A DNA stretch of 64,000 nucleotides from Beaufortia kweichowensis (lineage: Eukaryota > Chordata > Actinopteri > Cypriniformes > Gastromyzontidae), in the NCBI GenBank assembly GCA_019155185.1, contig CM032814.1, positions 13,856,047 through 13,920,046 of the forward strand, in the 5' to 3' direction. Shown here in pieces: positions 52,762-64,000 of this stretch. Under the pieces are notes generated by a model. It saw only the letters and a program-made list of their open reading frames with translations, had not been told where the DNA came from and searched no databases. Positions within the stretch are counted from its first letter, which is position 1. Each line of letters starts with the position of its first letter. A program made the position numbers and the translations under genes.

Positions 52762-54857
52762 CTGTGGTGAAGAGAAAATAGATTGAGAACAAGAGAGAGA
52801 CACTAAAGGAAAATGAAACCGAAGGATTTTAAGGGTTCAACAGGTCGCTGCCCATTTCATTGTGCACAAAAAGGTCGGCCATCAAGGTCCCGTTTCTCAT
52901 AATAAAATGGATGTGAAGGCTATTATCTAGTCTTTAAAAAAGCAGCCGCCTCCTCCTAAACCCCTCAAAGTCAGAAAATCAATATTTATAATTCACAAGA
53001 CCAGGACAAATCCACTGTCACGCTGCCATTATTAAAACAGTATCAAGCCCCAAAGCGAGGCATTAGATAAGAGCATTTTCTGGATTAGCCTGTAGTGTTT
53101 GCTGGCTTTTTCTTTGGATACACAAGAAGCCAGTCATAAAACAAAGGATCTGTCCCCTCAAAACAACTCGTGGTTTTCAGTAATCACAGACATAAAAAAG
53201 CTTCTGATATGAGGACAAACTGCAATTCTCCAGAGACGGACGTCCCTGCCCACACTAACAGAGGTGAAACGAGTCCACCGGGTCAACGTTTCAGCACGCC
53301 ACGTCCGGATTTTCTCCTGGAAAAATCTAACCATGTTGACTGCGTATGTGACAGCACTCCATTATGTGTTTAATAGCCGCAGAGACGTGTAGAAAAACCC
53401 TGCAATGAAGGCCAGCCTATCTAGTGTTACTTTGTCCAACAATGTGATTACATCTAAACTCTTGTCTCATCAGATGTCCATGACTTATATTCGCCGTTGA
53501 TGAGGCAGGGGTGGGCGGCATGGAGAGGAAAAGATTGGTCCTAACAACACGAGAACGGGAGTCCGGGGAGACTCGGAGAAAACTGATTTCATGGGAGGAT
53601 ATTAAACTCGGAGGCTGTGTTGTCCCCCCGGGACAAATTTCCGCTAGATATAAATCTCTTGGGCATTACGTTTACCCAAAAGCAGCAGCAGGCAGTTAGG
53701 CGCTAAGCTTAGCCCACCTACACGAGAGCAGAAAATATTGCCAAGTTTTAGGGGGCAAATAAAGTTAAGTACTCTGACATTTACCGCTGAGATTTACTGT
53801 ACAACAGTGACATATAAGTGCTATTTGATACACCTTGAAATAGTGTTTGGTAATATTACCATAAACCCAGAGCCACAGAAGAGATCAACGCCACAGGCTT
53901 CATCTCGGGTATTATACGTTCTGTTTTGATTCGGGCTTGACCTTTGCTCACGTTAACGTCATGTTATTGCGAAACGGCCTTCGGAAAGCCGGAGAGGGAT
54001 CTAGTTTTAAGTTTATTAACACCGATCCGGTCTGAGCCCCCCGGCGGCGTGTCACGTTAACCAGCGCGAGGCTGTGAGGTTGGGGTATCGGGGATTACCT
54101 GGTTATAAGCTCAATAACCTCAATGCCTTCCAACACTCTAACAATGTGTCTCCATGGAGATGGGTCACCTGGAGGCGATGTGAGAACACGTGGACCGATG
54201 ACTCCCGCCAGTTCCCTAATGCACCGCTGCCATCGCTTCCTAATAATAGGAAAAATGGAAGCACCGATAACGACAAACCACAATTTTTCTGAGTCGCACC
54301 GGCTACGGCAGAATTCTGATGGGGTTTGAGGGATGTTTCTATCTTTTTATGAAAGGAAAGACAGTTTTCCTGCAGCGGATGGGAGAGCTGTGACAGCACA
54401 CAAACTGAAAAACTTCACACAGACCTTTCCTCTCATGCTGACAAATTTAATAACACAAACTATCAGCTCTGTAACAATACAGGTAAACACAATAAAAGTG
54501 TTCAAGAGGTGCTCACAAACAACTAATGCAAGTGTATATGCAAGCCGACTTCATTTAAAAAATGTGTAACAATGCATATAGTGGCACAACATATCACACA
54601 ATATGTTTCAATATTAATCATTTACAATATTGTGATATCTACAGTTAAACACTATTGATTGAGTTGCCAACACATGACCTGCATTAACATATCTAATGTT
54701 TTTTATATTGTTTATTTTGTGCTTACTGCTTTAAGAAGCTCTCTATTAGAGTTTTAGCTTTCTTAATTCCTTTCTTCATTTTAATTTTATGTAAAATTCA
54801 TTTTAATTTGTTACAAAACGTTTACATTTCTTATATTGACATACATAAAATACATGA

Positions 54858-54882
54858 ATATATATATATATATATATATATA
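54858..54882. repeat. (AT)n microsatellite
   Basis: A perfect AT run about 45 bp before an AC tract. Confidence 0.93.
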
Positions 54883-54925
54883 CTGCAGGAAAACTGTCCT
54901 TCCTTTCATAAAAAGATAAAACTAC

Positions 54926-54959
54926 TACACACACACACACACACACATACACACACACA
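54926..54959. repeat. (AC)n microsatellite
   Basis: An AC run with one T interruption. Confidence 0.93.
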
Positions 54960-56013
54960 TTTTTTGCCCAATCAAATGCTCTCTAGAATATTAAAGCTCC
55001 TCCCCCAACAACACAAGCCTGTACCTATAGAATTGCAAACAGCAAATTGTGGTTCGATGTTTTAGCCTTTAATAAAAGCAAGAGGCCATCAATATGTCAC
55101 ACACCAACTTACTGTTTCAACAGTCAACACATGAAAAAAGCCTCTCTTGCCTTAACATTAAATGGCTTGGCAAGAAAAGAAAATCTATGCTCAGTCGGGA
55201 CCCTGAAAAAATTCTCCTCTCTCTTCACCTTGATTCTGAAAGAACCGATACATCTCTGATGCTTTTATGCTCAATACAAAAGCCACCCGAGTGAATGCTG
55301 GGCATCACTTCCATTAGTGCGGCCCGTGATCACCATCAGAAAGTCCTGCAGAAATCAATTAATCCTTTGATATTTCTTGAGCACAGAACAGAAACCTAGC
55401 TACAGAATCTTAGAAGTGAACAAATGAGTTGTCATTTTGTAATTTCAGCAAGCATATGCTGTTCCTGCTGTACCGATACGAAAAAGCCTACTTATGGATG
55501 GAGCTGGCTCACATCATAAATATTTGGATTTCATTAGCAAACATGAGGATCACATTACTATGAATAATAAATGGAACAATGAGAAATGAATATTGAAATC
55601 GTATTCAAATTTAACGACTTGAAAGCCAAACCACAGAGGAAAAATTGAAAATAACTAGCTAAAACAGACAGTCCCTTGTGGATTCCACCAAAGACAAAGA
55701 CGTTCTTCTATACATTTGTAAGAATGAGATAAGAAGCAACCATATTTTGTTCTCAACATGCTATGACAGAAGGCACGTTCATGTTCATTAATGTCATGTA
55801 ATATCAACAGCATATGCTTCATATGAAATCCTGTTCAAGATTCTTTCTGGTTTGCTTTTTTTAACACGCTGAATAATTTAATTCATTGCTCCAAATCACT
55901 TTTCCACATTCTGTTCCTCCGTTATTTAAACATCAAATAAAGATAAGAACACTTGGTATCTCATCTGCTTTCAGTATGGACAATATCAAAACCATATAAA
56001 TGATACACAAAGG

Positions 56014-56082
56014 CATTTACATTTACATTTAGGCATTTAGCTGACACTTTTATCCAAAGCGACTTACAAATATTAGGAGACA
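56014..56082 (-). repeat. L2/V-SINE-type 3' tail
   Basis: A well preserved tail (CGCTTTGGATAAAAG) located 55 bp past the exon 14 donor, in the same orientation as the gene. Confidence 0.82.
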
Positions 56083-56137
56083 AAGGCACTGAGATTGTGT
56101 CAATAAAGAAACATTTTTATACAGATGAATAACTTAC

Positions 56138-56284
56138 ATTTTGAGGAAGGTCAGCTTTGATCTCCGTTACGCTTTGGCACCAGTATGCAGAGGTTTCCTC
56201 GCTGATCAGATCAGATCTATGTTCATACAGCGGTCCAGAGGTAGTTTCACACACAATACGTGGAGACGCGTTTGTCACCAATTT
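56138..56284 (-). pseudogene. dpyd: dpyd exon 14, in-frame deletion over Asn609
   Basis: The frame KLVTNASPRIV...TTSGPLY...LISEETSAYWCQSVTEIKADLPQN matches the start of the FMN/pyrimidine-binding domain. The acceptor (ctgtttcag) and donor (gtaagt) are both intact. The exon is 147 nt against a recalled 165 nt in human, so 18 nt are missing in frame. The gap falls between GPLY and LISEE, where human DPYD has GPGQSSFLNIE, including Asn609, which contacts the substrate. The conserved Arg-Gly before TTSGP is Cys-Glu here. The frame is open, but an enzyme with this exon would lack part of its active site. This is the exon skipped in the human IVS14+1G>A deficiency allele. Confidence 0.92.
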
Positions 56285-56622
56285 CTGAAACAGAGATGCC
56301 ATTGGTGTAAAGAGTCTAGTTACATGTAAGGACTCTGTGTGACCTCGTGTGACCTTTAATAATAACTAATCATGTGAAAACACTCAGAAATTCACCACAC
56401 TCCTAATATCCCAATGGAAACCTTTAGTATAAAATATGGTCTGAGGCTTTCATTTTTGTGTAGAACAACATGAAGCAGACAATTACGGCTATATTCTACA
56501 AAAATTCATGACACAAATTCAATAGTGTTATTTCCCCTGCTCTCCCAGTGGAGCTAAATATATATTTAATCATATGTGTTTGAAATCGTGTCATGCAGAA
56601 AGGAAAATTAAGTCCACTTGAA

Positions 56623-56654
<32 letters not shown>
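56623..56654. repeat. (AC)n microsatellite
   Basis: A perfect AC run. Confidence 0.95.
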
Positions 56655-56659
<5 letters not shown>

Positions 56660-57323
56660 ACTTTACAATACATTAGAAAATAAAGTAATTCCTCCATCAG
56701 TTCACACTAATATCCCAGATGAGATTTTCTTCACATGGAGCGCAGGCTTGCCTCTTCTCAAACGTGCCAGCGTGCCCATGAGCAATGATAGATGTTTTTG
56801 GACTACATTAAGCTGTACTTGAAAATTCATCACTTGGCATCAGAATTCCTGAGGATTCCCTGCCAAACTGTTATAATATCCATCACTGATTAGATGTATA
56901 GAGTACAGGTCATCTCTGCCGGACAGTAATCAGTCCACACGGTAAATTAGAAGGCCGGCTAATGAAGCTGGCAGTGACACAAGAGTCGGATCTTTAGGTG
57001 AACAGCCATTGGCTAATGGCTTTGGCCCGCGATATTGAGATCCACCAAGCCAACAAATTCAGGCTATCACCAGTGTAGACGTATCTTCTGGGTTTCCAGC
57101 CAAGAAATGCTTTGTGCAACATTTCAAACCCCTGCGTAAACACACAAAGCTTTGTTTCCACAGTGAAAAGCAACTAGAGTTTATATTTTTTAAATAAAAA
57201 GTGCAGAACTCATTGCTATGATGTCACTGTGCGGCAGCTTACCGGCCCAAGTCAAAAGTCATACTTCTTATAGATATTCTGGATCTTGTATGTGGCTTTG
57301 GTTACACTATGTAAATTAGAAGT

Positions 57324-57470
57324 CTACACTCCAAAAAATGTTGGATTGTTGTAATTTGAGATAAGTATGGGTTGAAACAACCCAGCATAGGTTAATGTGT
57401 AACCCAACGGTTGGGTTTGTCCATTTTGACCAAATCATGGGTTGAAAGTAATTTTTTTTTTAAGAGTGTA
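57324..57470. mobile_element. TTGGGTT-type inverted-repeat element
   Basis: Starts TACACTCCAAAAAATGTTGG and ends TTTTTTTTTAAGAGTGTA. The interior has GGGTTGAAACAACCCAGC and AACCCAACGGTTGGGTT, both near-palindromic. Confidence 0.72.
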
Positions 57471-57534
57471 GGATTCTTTTCACTCTTTCACATTTTACCA
57501 AGTAAAATAAGTCAGACAAGCTTTAAATTAACCT

Positions 57535-57664
57535 ATGCTGGGTCATTTCGACCCACGGTATGGTCAAATAAGGACATTTTCCTGGCTTTATTTAATCCAA
57601 AGGTTGGGTTTGTCCATATTTTACCCAACCATGGGTCGAAACAACTCAGAATTTGTTAAAGTGT
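57535..57664. mobile_element. TTGGGTT-type element, opposite orientation
   Basis: A partial copy about 65 bp from the one at 57,324; AACCTATGCTGGGTCATTTC is the reverse complement of the AACAACCCAGCATAGGTT block there. Confidence 0.7.
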
Positions 57665-58518
57665 ATTAAAGTAAAATCACACCTCTCTTCAATGAATGCC
57701 TATAGCACAGTGTTGCACAAATTATGGACTGTATTTTTTTCAGGGTTTGTTGAAACATCTAAACCCAAATATAAGCATTAATAACAGTCCTGTTTACCTT
57801 ATCAAGCATCAGTAAAAGCACACAGCGTAACCGGCTTTAATCCAAAGTGTCCAAGAGGCTGAGGGGTTAAGAAATTACATTTTACGTTTCGTGTCCTGTC
57901 TTCCTATGAAAACTGAGTGGATAAACTCAACAGAACAAACAAAAGCGAGTGACAGCTTAATCCTTTGAACTCTGATAAACCATCCATCATAATTTAGCAG
58001 TGTGAAAGGCTGATTTGCATATCCTAATTAGAACCTACGCCTTTACAGAACAATTACAAGAATAGCAGGCAAACTTCATTTTACAACATATAAACTCAAG
58101 CCACCAAGAGAAACTTTTATTGCTAATTTGAGCATAAATTTGATTTAGAAACAGTGTGTATTATGCACATTTTAATTATTAGTTATTTAATAGATTTGTT
58201 TATGTTTCTGTGTTCTTGCTATGGTATTCATCACTAATATCACTGCTTAGAGTTCAAATTAGATGCTTTCAAATTGTGTGATGTGAATTTGAGTCGATAT
58301 TTATTAAATAGATGACCACAAAGCTAAACGCTACGAACTAAAAGCCTAAAATAAAATCTTTATTAAAAAACTTGGTCAACCTGGTGACATTTCCACAGTG
58401 ACAATCAAATAAGTCTCGATTGTAAATTTGCTCTCAGCTTCAGTGATTCATCGTGTGAGTTCTGTCTGATGAGCGACACTGGCGTATGTGGCTTTAACCG
58501 TTAAGACGACGACGTAAC

Positions 58519-58629
58519 CTCTTTCTGTAATGAAAGTGTTGTGGCCCTCGAGTGAAGACTCTGTGGAGAATTCAGACAACCATCCCACGGCTCGGGGGCA
58601 ATCTGCGAGTCCGTATTTAATGAAGCCAT
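58519..58629 (-). pseudogene. dpyd: dpyd exon 13 remnant (3' half)
   Basis: Reading down the minus strand, short blocks resemble the codons for MAGLKFINPFGLA, then RRA..GW, then T-K-TFSLDK, with several gaps between them. Examples are ATGGCT, TCATTAAAT, GGACTCGC and CGAGCC followed by GTGGGATGG. A GT donor (58,518-58,517) follows the last block. The position, 2.2 kb upstream of exon 14, is right for exon 13 of the FMN domain. Recalled human exon 13 is 216 nt; only about 110 nt can be matched here. The 3' end can be aligned in two ways, so the Lys574 codon cannot be judged. The 5' half is not recognisable. A different open frame runs through this region but matches nothing I know. Confidence 0.45.
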
Positions 58630-60691
58630 GACCAGAGAACATTTGGCTGCCGGCGCTTTGGATTATCAGGCTGGGGTGGAACAAGATGTTTAATATTAAG
58701 CAACTAGAAAGCATGAAAATTACCTAAAGAAAGCACGGAGGCATGCTGAAACAGGTGCCGCACACAGCGACGGGAGATAAGACGCTCCATTCTCTCCTTC
58801 CCAGCGTGCATCTCAATGCAAATTGGATTCCTGAAGACGAGCGCCGATGGACATGAGATGTAAACGCATCTCTGCACACAAACTATAGTGTTAATATGCA
58901 CGACTGTCACCAGACAGGATGAAGCCTGCCCGAGTGGCCGTTTTCTTTTAGTTCGACCTACGGTGGGGTCCAAAAGTCAAAGAGAGAGGATGAAAATTTA
59001 ATGACTTTAAATGAAGAAGAATATTAAAGACTATTTTGAGCTATTTTGAGAAACCCAGATTTTCCTGCTTTCACTGTTTGGTCAAATGTTTTTATTAAAT
59101 TACAAACGTCGCAGATTTTTGGACGTTATTGGATGTAGCTGAACACCCCCGTCAGCTGTATTTTCATGTGTAATAGGTGTAAGTAACTCATTCCTGTCGG
59201 GGTCCTGTCGTGCTTTCATGGGCAGAGACCTGTAGAGGAAGCGATGGAAGTAACAACTTCTTTTCATGTCCATCTCGTTCCTCATTTCATGTGTGTTTTT
59301 GAGCTAACTACGTTTTATCACAGCGGAACAGGCCTCTTAATCCGCCTGTACAACAAACAGCCTTTCAGCAGCAGACACATGCAAGAATTACTAATCAAAA
59401 TGCAGCAGGCTACGCCGGCGCACACGCGCTAACATCACAACCTGCGTCCGTACGCTTTCCCATACTAATGAGAATATACTGTACATTGCCAACCGCATGC
59501 AAGAGTCTTTCAGAAGACATTAAGTACCATCACTTAATCATAATTCACCTTACAATAACACTGAGCAAGATCATCTACACATTCACTTATGTTTGTACAA
59601 TCCACCTTTGAAATCCACCGACAGGATATTTGTTTCCTGCACGTTTCATTATCTCCGGGAAGATGTGTGCTGTTGTTTCCCATCTACGTCCTGCTTTCTC
59701 TCTCTCTCGCCATCATCTGTGGAATATAACGCTCAATGACCGATAATCCGGCACATTAAACCACAGGCTCCAACTAATACCGTATCTAATGCTGTTGTTA
59801 TTCAGACACAGCATCTCGCAGGTCTTACTCCAGAAGATCAAAGCTGCAGAAAGTGAAGACAGTTCTTTACTGTCACTGCGGGTTAAAAGAACAAACAGGA
59901 AATATATCTATAAGAGGAATCTAACAAATGACAGTCAAATCAAGAGTCCAAAACTTCAAAATATACATATAATAAAAATATCTTGCCTTAAGAGCCATAA
60001 TGATGACAAACTGTCTCTCTCCATCTCTCTGCAGTCATATGACTGTGATTTTACTGGCCATAAAAAAGAGAAAACACAAAATGAACAAAATTATTTCTTT
60101 ATTATTTCTTTCTTCAAAACAATATTTTAATAGATACCAAAATAATATCATTATCATGAATTCTTTATGCCATGTTAATTGTGTAGTGAAAATCTGATAT
60201 CTTGACAGACCTATCACTAAATTTCCTGTTTCATTGGAAATGATGTCAACACATTGGACAAAACTGCACATTTCAAAGCACTTCAGTGGCTCTTTAACGC
60301 TAAAACAAACAATTCTTGAAGAAAATTACTGTATATACAGTCGATCCAAGTCTGAGACCACGACTAAAAGCATTCTTCTTACCAATAAATAATCCTAAAA
60401 ATGTGACTCTGTCTGTAAAAAAGCTTAAAAATCAAATTATGAGATAACAAGCATCAAAGTTTAATTTCACCTATAAATATATTTGACATTTCATAACTCA
60501 GTCAATATTAAATATATTAAGTTTTTTCATTATGTAGGATGATTTTATGTAGAAAACTTACAGACGGGGGCACAAATGTTTCTAATTTTATTTTCTGTCA
60601 CTTTAATGAAAGCAGGGAACTCTGTCCCATTATTGTGTCATACATTTGCTTACATCAACTGTAATGTACATCTTACATAGATTACTGTGCT

Positions 60692-60710
60692 GATATATAT
60701 ATATATATAT
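60692..60710. repeat. (AT)n microsatellite
   Basis: A short perfect AT run. Confidence 0.9.
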
Positions 60711-61175
60711 ACTGTATATCTGCATCACAAGAACTGATCTGCTAGATTAGACTACTCTTATTGCATTTGTATAGAATGCAGTATCACACTTATCACACAA
60801 AGATGCAATGAACATTTGCTGCAAAATGACAGCAACTATACTAGATGTGAAGATTGTATTGTGGGACTGAAAGGGTTAAAACTGTAGTGTCATAACATGT
60901 CAAATAATCTCCCTCTGCATTACAGAAAATGAGCTTTAAATGCTTGTTTTTAAAAGATACTGTATGTGAATTGTGAAAAAACGAGTTATGTATGTGATAT
61001 CTGTGGAAGATATGGAGTCACTGCAGGATGTAATGGATGCAAATAAAAATACTAAAATCTTGAAGAGTTATAATTACACTGAGTGGCCCAAAGTCAGGGC
61101 ATTAATCATTATAAACAGCCATGACAGAAAAATCAAAGCATGACTGGTTCAACCGATGCAGGACTCCAGAAACAC

Positions 61176-61199
61176 AGAAAGAAAGAAAGAAAGAAAGAG
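61176..61199. repeat. (GAAA)n microsatellite
   Basis: Five to six GAAA units. Confidence 0.9.
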
Positions 61200-61292
61200 A
61201 GAAGAAACGTTGCAGTTTTAGTTTGCTCTGAGATCTATGTTTGTTTGTATGTTAAAGTGTTTTATTCCAGTGCAAGTGGACAGTTAGACCTT

Positions 61293-61350
61293 CTTAAAGG
61301 GATAATTTACCTAAAAATGAAAATCTACTCACCCTTATGTCATAAATACA
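61293..61350. mobile_element. foldback element, left end only
   Basis: TTAAAGGGATAATTTACC followed by CTACTCACCCTTATGTC. The other end is missing. Confidence 0.65.
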
Positions 61351-62506
61351 TACTGTAGTCACCATTTCACTTCATTAACCTGTTATTGTAAGGAAGAGAA
61401 AGAGTTTACATTAAAACAGAAAAATAATGATGTCATTTTATAATGAACCCTATTTACTGTACCAGAGCATCCACGAGCGTGTATACAGGCATTCGGACAA
61501 AGATCTGCTGTAATCCTCTCTCCACGGCTGTCAAAAACATCTAAGCAACCTTGAATCCATGACAACGTCCCGGAGACACATCTGTAGACATAGAACCTTG
61601 ATAAACCATGTGACAACTTTCTTTCCTTCAGTGAAAGGACTCTGCAGCACAATACACAGCCGCCTTTCATTCCACAAACTCCAGTGAATAGAATTCCACT
61701 TCGGTTTAAGCAAAATAAAAGCTCTTGACGTTTCAAGGCCTCAAGCTGCTTTAAAAACAGGAACAATTCTGTAATACAGGCAAGCATGACATTCACTGAA
61801 TCATGGAAAATGAATGTTGGTTTTGTAAAAAATTGATTTGAATCTCATGCAGTCGATAAACCCACAGACTTCATAACGTGTGCTTTTAGACGCAATATCT
61901 AATAAAGGAAATGAATTCAGTGCCTACGAGCATATAGAGAATACAACATTTAAACAAAACGAATAAGCTACTATACAAGAAAGTTTTCACCGGCTGTTTC
62001 ACAGGAACATGGCGAGAAGTGGGTGAGATCAGGTCGTCTGAAAGAGACTTAATAAATTAAAGTCAGAACGGAGGATATTAACCCTGTTTGATAAATGAAC
62101 AGGGATATTGTCTGTCAGCTCGGTCATTAGGCATTTTCACCAATTACCTTTCTAGGTGTAAAGTCACGAGTACAAGCCTTTGGGGTCCAAATGAACGCAG
62201 ACCAACAAACAAGTCTGAGAATTAGACCGTGCAATATATTTGTCACCTTTAGCACTGGAAATAAACATTCACTTGGACATAATTGTTATTGGATTGAGTA
62301 TCTCAGAGATGGCTTTGGTTTACTATAACCCATGGCAGGGGTTCCCAACCCTGAACCACCATGAGCTATAAGACTATTTACTGAAAATCTAATTTCCACA
62401 TTTGCAAAGTGCCCTAATGGCCAAAGCTGGAAATACAATTAAACAATCATCACTTCAAATTATTTTACCATTAACAACATTTATACATTTCCTTTATATC
62501 AACCTT

Positions 62507-62700
62507 TACCTGTTAACTGTCCTAACTTATTTCAATATTCACTTTCATATTTCACAATTGAATTTTAATCTAATTATGACAAACTATATACTGATGGAAA
62601 AATCTAAGATTTAAGAATAAATATTTGACAAATTTTCATAACAATAAACATCAACACAAAAAATGTTAAAATTTGTATTGTTAATGGTATTATTAAAAAT
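62507..62700 (+). repeat. unnamed interspersed repeat, copy 4
   Basis: ACCTGTTAACTGTCC, an extra block like that in copy 3 (TATTCACTTT..TTTCA), then GACAAACTATATACTGATGG and AATAAATATTTGACAAATTT. Confidence 0.75.
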
Positions 62701-64000
62701 ACCAAAAATGTTAAAAAGTAGTTGTTTAGGAAACGAACTTCTGGTATTTTTTGTTCAAATTAATAACACAATGTCAACAAAATCATTAATTTTAGTTTTT
62801 AAAGTATTAATTTTAGCATTATAAATGAAAACTGAGTAGTGTATCTCAAACTCACACATAGTCTGGATTTCACAGACGGAGTCACATATGACAGATAAAC
62901 TGCTGACATAAAGATTTAGCCGACTGCACTCCAAATAGAGCAAAAAGCGAATCTCTCGGCTCATTGATCAACAGTCATCATCAACAGCAACATCCATAAA
63001 CAGCGAGCGACGTCCATCCACCTCGATACGATGCGTTACAGGAAGTGAAGCGTCTAAAGAAGAGATGAGTTTGATCAAATTAGTAGACTTGAGAGATTTG
63101 TGAGGCACAACTTATTTGATCTTTCAGCCATGCAAAAGGTAGTCAGGGGTGCTTTGATCTCCCAATTAAACGGCTATATTTATAAAGGTAAACATGTAGC
63201 TGAAGCTAATGAGCCTGGGCGACTGGGCTGGTTTTAAACGACGAGTCTCAGCTAATTTGCTTGTTAAATAAACACAAATCACTGGACTGCGACTGACGTT
63301 GTACATGCCAATTGTGTCTTGCTATTGTTCTACTTGTTTTTCTTCCTACAAACTACAAAGTGGTAAATAAACATTCATTGTAATTTATTCCAATTTAAAC
63401 ATTGACAGAAACATTTGAACGTGTCCGAGTATGTGCACCGCGTATCTGACATATTTTTCTTTTGTGAGAGAGAACATTGTTTTGACAAAGCGTCCGCTGT
63501 ATCTAGACTTCCTCTGTCACAGGAAGTGATAAATGTTATTCTTTGTCCATTTATTCTTTCGGCGTGGCAGTTACAGGCAGAGGTTACACAAGCCGTGTGT
63601 AATCCTTTTCTAAAAGTGCCAGATTTCACCTTTGACATTTCCTGCATTGATCTGGCAGGAGTATTCACTTGGTTTGACTGGGAGAAGCAGTGATTGAACA
63701 GTGAATATCTCCGTCTGTATTGATTAGATGACAGAAGAGATTGAAGGAAGGGCCCGTCACGTGTCGCATGTCTCGGTTTCTGACGCCTCTTATCAGGACA
63801 ACCTGCAGAAATGTCAGCGAGACGAAGCCGTTTACATAAGACATGATTCTTGATTCTCTCAGAAATAAAGAAATCAATGAAAATGTAAAAAGCTTCAGAC
63901 CTGAGCCGTGGTCCAAATTCAGTTTCAGATTTATTTCTATAGATTTATTTCTATTCTATTTCTAGAACTGTGTATTGTTACAAAGCAGCTTTATATACAT

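Larger units (their letters stand above)
52762..56137. other. dpyd intron 14
   Basis: A non-repetitive, GC-moderate block at about 53,160-54,400 is followed by AT-rich sequence with AT and AC tracts (54,858-54,882 and 54,926-54,959) and a SINE tail (56,014-56,082) only 55 bp from the exon 14 donor. No exon was recognised. Confidence 0.5.
56285..58518. other. dpyd intron 13
   Basis: This interval holds an AC tract (56,623-56,654), a non-repetitive block at about 56,700-57,110, and two neighbouring TTGGGTT-type repeats in opposite orientation (57,324-57,664). No exon was recognised. Confidence 0.5.
58630..64000. other. upstream flank or dpyd intron 12, no exon found
   Basis: No match to DPYD exon 12 (the GGDVVG region) was seen. 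The interval holds an AT tract (60,692-60,710), a GAAA tract (61,176-61,199), a foldback-element end (61,293-61,350) and one copy of the unnamed repeat (from 62,507). The 137-codon minus-strand frame at 61,383-61,796 resembles nothing I know. Confidence 0.5.

Noticed and set aside
58448..58714. An 88-codon minus-strand frame containing MFSGHGFIKYGL and GLADCPRAVGWL
   Set aside because: It looked protein-like, but the nucleotides align in another frame with eroded dpyd exon 13, so it is probably an out-of-frame reading of that remnant.
61383..61796. A 137-codon minus-strand frame, the longest non-repeat frame outside the retrotransposon
   Set aside because: No recognisable domain, no convincing splice context and ordinary composition; length alone is compatible with chance.

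Overview
The window reads as a piece of a teleost fish chromosome, most likely a cyprinid or close relative. It is AT-rich, has no bacterial-type gene packing and carries very long (GA)n/(CT)n tracts. It is littered with repeats typical of cyprinid genomes: a foldback element with GGGATAGTTCACCC-type ends, short L2/V-SINE-type 3' tails, and a full-length RTE-clade (Rex3-like) retrotransposon. The species call is inference from repeat style only.

The one recognisable cellular gene is dihydropyrimidine dehydrogenase (DPYD), on the minus strand. Remnants of its last eleven exons (13 to 23 in human numbering) lie in the correct order from about 58.6 kb down to 12.5 kb, separated by introns. Human exon lengths and residue numbers used here are recalled, not looked up. 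Exons 14, 15, 17, 18, 20 and 21 keep GT/AG splice sites and clear protein similarity. The copy nevertheless looks dead. Exon 14 has lost the segment holding substrate-binding Asn609. Exons 16, 17, 18, 20, 21 and 23 carry frameshifting deletions. FMN-site Lys709 is Thr. Exon 22 has no acceptor AG at the expected place. Exon 23 has lost the second Fe-S cysteine motif and has an early stop. Exons 13 and 19 are badly eroded and called with less certainty. Because introns are retained this is not a processed copy; it is a decayed duplicate, or a unitary loss if no other copy exists.

Layout: 1 to 12.5 kb lies beyond the 3' end of the gene and holds repeats and unassigned sequence. Exons 23, 22 and 21 sit at 12.5 to 14.4 kb. 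The large intron at 14.4 to 26.8 kb contains the Rex3-like element (19,659 to 22,940) with a 13-bp target-site duplication. Exon 20 is at 26.8 kb, a probable exon 19 at 37.8 kb, exons 18 and 17 at 42.3 to 42.8 kb, exon 16 at 48.9 kb, exon 15 at 52.7 kb, exon 14 at 56.2 kb and a probable exon 13 at 58.6 kb. Above 58.7 kb no further exon was recognised.

No RNA gene, CRISPR array, operon or other functional protein-coding gene could be supported. One unassigned exon-like ORF (39,826 to 39,955, minus) is reported with low confidence. The most notable items are the stepwise inactivation of dpyd with splice sites largely spared, an unnamed interspersed repeat present four times, and several small inverted-repeat elements.
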